DNA of 64,000 bases from positions 25,752,100-25,816,099 of the forward strand of contig NC_031769.1 of the NCBI RefSeq assembly GCF_001522545.3. The letters run 5' to 3'. Source of the stretch: Parus major. Its lineage: Eukaryota > Chordata > Aves > Passeriformes > Paridae. This document shows positions 62,273 to 64,000 of the stretch, piece after piece. The number at the start of each line of letters is the position of its first letter. The stretch's first letter is position 1. Position numbers and translations under genes: made by a program. The notes below the pieces were generated by a model. It saw only the letters and a list, made by a program, of their open reading frames with translations, searched no databases and was not told the origin of the DNA.

Positions 62273-64000
62273 GCTTATACCAAAAGGTGCAGAAGGAAAC
62301 CGTAAGTAAAATTTAGAAAGAATAAGAAGCTGTGTTGGTTTTGGACCCTTGAATATTGTAAAGGAACAGATCAAAAGATCCAAATTGAACATCTACTTAA
62401 GGCAGACTCAAACATTAGAATAACTCAACAGAGAAAGAGAAGTTCCCTTAAAACATCAGTTACATGAAAAATTAGTTTGACCTGGAACAAGGGAGGGTTT
62501 TTTGAAAATGTGTAGCACCTCTCAGTCCCTTAGAAAAATGAAAGCTTGTTTGAGTTTCTCTTTAAAAGATAAGCAACATGTCTCTGTAATAATGATGATT
62601 TGATAGCTAATAAAGAAGCCCGTGGTTGTTGGTGTTCTGAAAATTTCTTGTTGAGATAAGTCAGTCATTTCTAAAATTCATTTAGGGATCTTCATGGGCT
62701 GTGACAGAGGTACTGAGCATTAGCAGATGACCTCAGTGAAAGACACCCTGCCCTAAGTACCAAAAATTCAGTACATTTCATTGAAAGGGGAACATCAAAG
62801 ACCTTTGTAAAAACAAATTAAAACTTTCATGAATCCGCATATAAATTCCCTGAGATAAATAGCCATCTCTACAACATCACTGTGATGTCATTCTCATCAG
62901 CATTGAGTCATCATCTACACCATTGTCACACCATCTACAGCTCATTGCACAAAGAGCCTAAAGTTTATATTTGTAATTGTATTTCCTGCTTCTATGGCTC
63001 TGTCATAGTAGGGTACTGGGCATTGAGCACTATTGCAAAGTTATATTATTGTTACCACCTTCATGATTCTTATAAAATGAGAATAGCAAACATTTAATGT
63101 TCAAAAAGAAAGATTTCTCACTGATTCCCAAAGCAAATTAAGAACACAAACAAGAAAATTTTGCATTGTTAGTTAAGGATGCTTTCAATTTTGAAGTATT
63201 TTTCTTATTCTTTGTACCTGTGTGCCCATATTCAATATACATAACTCATATATTTAATTTTTAAAGTAGATTGATGATTATGAAAATATAAATAAACAAC
63301 ATCAGGTACACACTACAAGATTTCTAGGCAAATTATAGGTTGGCAAAACATAAATACCTCTCTCTTGAAAATGTAGGTGTGGTAACTCTCCATTCTGTCT
63401 TGTTTTGATCTCTTTCTTCTCCATAAAATTTGTGATGGACAGCTGGTGAGAATAGTTACATTGATTATAGGTGACCATTTAATTAAGTTTAAGATGTTAC
63501 TTGTTTTCATGAATGTAAGTTAAAACCTGATTTTCTAAATTAATATATTATTGCCTAACATGAAAATATCTCTGTAATGTCTGATGATTTGAGCCCACAG
63601 GAGGAAGCTGGTATTATTTCCCTTGCTAAGAGTGAAATCCTACTGTTGTTGCTGTTGGAAGTAGAAGAAACCTTCCCAAGCAAAGTTAGGTAATAATATA
63701 AAAGCAGACTTTTATTTGAAAGCTTTCAGGTACACAATATGGTGAAAACTGCACATGGTACAGTAATTTTATAATTTTTATAAGGTTAGTGAGTAAGTTT
63801 TCATATCATCTATTATCCAATTAGAATGTTAGTTGGTTAAGTAATAATTCCCTGGGTCCTCCCCTGCTGGAAGAGGTCCAGGGCTTCTTTGCCCCACTTT
63901 TGTTATGTGTTCCCAGATTCTGGTTGGAAAACAGAACATCCTTGTAGCTGGTTCTCTTCTTGGAATAAGACTAAACAGTGGTTTAGGAGTGTGTTTAGAA
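62273..64000. other. Unique non-coding DNA, nothing recognised
   Basis: AT-rich sequence with frames up to 71 codons and no recognised repeat or exon. The last 200 bases are somewhat more GC-balanced, with no clear signal. Confidence 0.5.

Noticed and set aside
62045..62392. Lys/Arg-rich and Phe/Leu/Ser-rich frames
   Set aside because: They are translations of a hexanucleotide repeat.
1..64000. CRISPR arrays, operons, phage genes or bacterial defence systems
   Set aside because: No regularly spaced direct repeats, no dense coding, and CR1 and LTR content shows a vertebrate nuclear genome.

Overview
This window looks like ordinary non-genic DNA from a bird nuclear genome; a neoavian bird, possibly a songbird, is likely. 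The reasons are the AT-rich background, the low density of mobile elements, seven fragments of the CR1 LINE (the typical avian and reptilian retrotransposon) and several LTRs that look avian. I found no intact protein-coding gene, tRNA or rRNA. Nearly all open frames are short chance frames, repeat translations or frames running through N gaps. The window is therefore intergenic or lies inside a very long intron.

Layout. 1-8.4 kb: unique AT-rich DNA, with two blocks (5.93-6.49 and 7.70-8.24 kb) that have the texture of conserved non-coding DNA, and one short exon-like unit at 7.09 kb. 8.44-9.50 kb: a near-complete solo LTR on the minus strand. 9.5-16.3 kb: unique DNA, a TG microsatellite at 12.39 kb and two candidate regulatory blocks. 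16.3-22.6 kb: three CR1 copies, the largest (17.94-18.88 kb) retaining the decayed C-terminal part of the reverse transcriptase ORF, plus a perfect 38-bp tandem duplication at 20.0 kb. 22.6-39.2 kb: mostly unique, with an A/C-only tract at 27.1 kb, a short perfect hairpin at 29.67 kb and a TTTTA array broken by a 45-base gap at 32.1-32.25 kb. 39.2-39.66 kb: a degenerate repeat split by a CR1 insertion. 45.46-46.41 kb: a second LTR of the same family as the 8.4 kb copy, on the opposite strand, internally deleted and split by another LTR-like insertion. 46.8 and 50.7-51.07 kb: two minus-strand CR1 ends. 54.65-56.07 kb: an LTR-bounded element with a perfect 5-bp target duplication (TCATG) whose middle is an 830-base gap. 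61.7-62.27 kb: a CR1 3' end followed at once by a hexanucleotide purine array.

No genes here can be said to work together. The window's content is transposon history (CR1 on both strands, at least two LTR families, one likely nesting event), simple-sequence arrays where assembly gaps also fall, and blocks that might be conserved regulatory DNA but need an alignment to prove it. I found no previously undescribed biological system. The most informative observations are the nested LTR pair, the TSD-bounded gap and the CR1 insertion into an older repeat.
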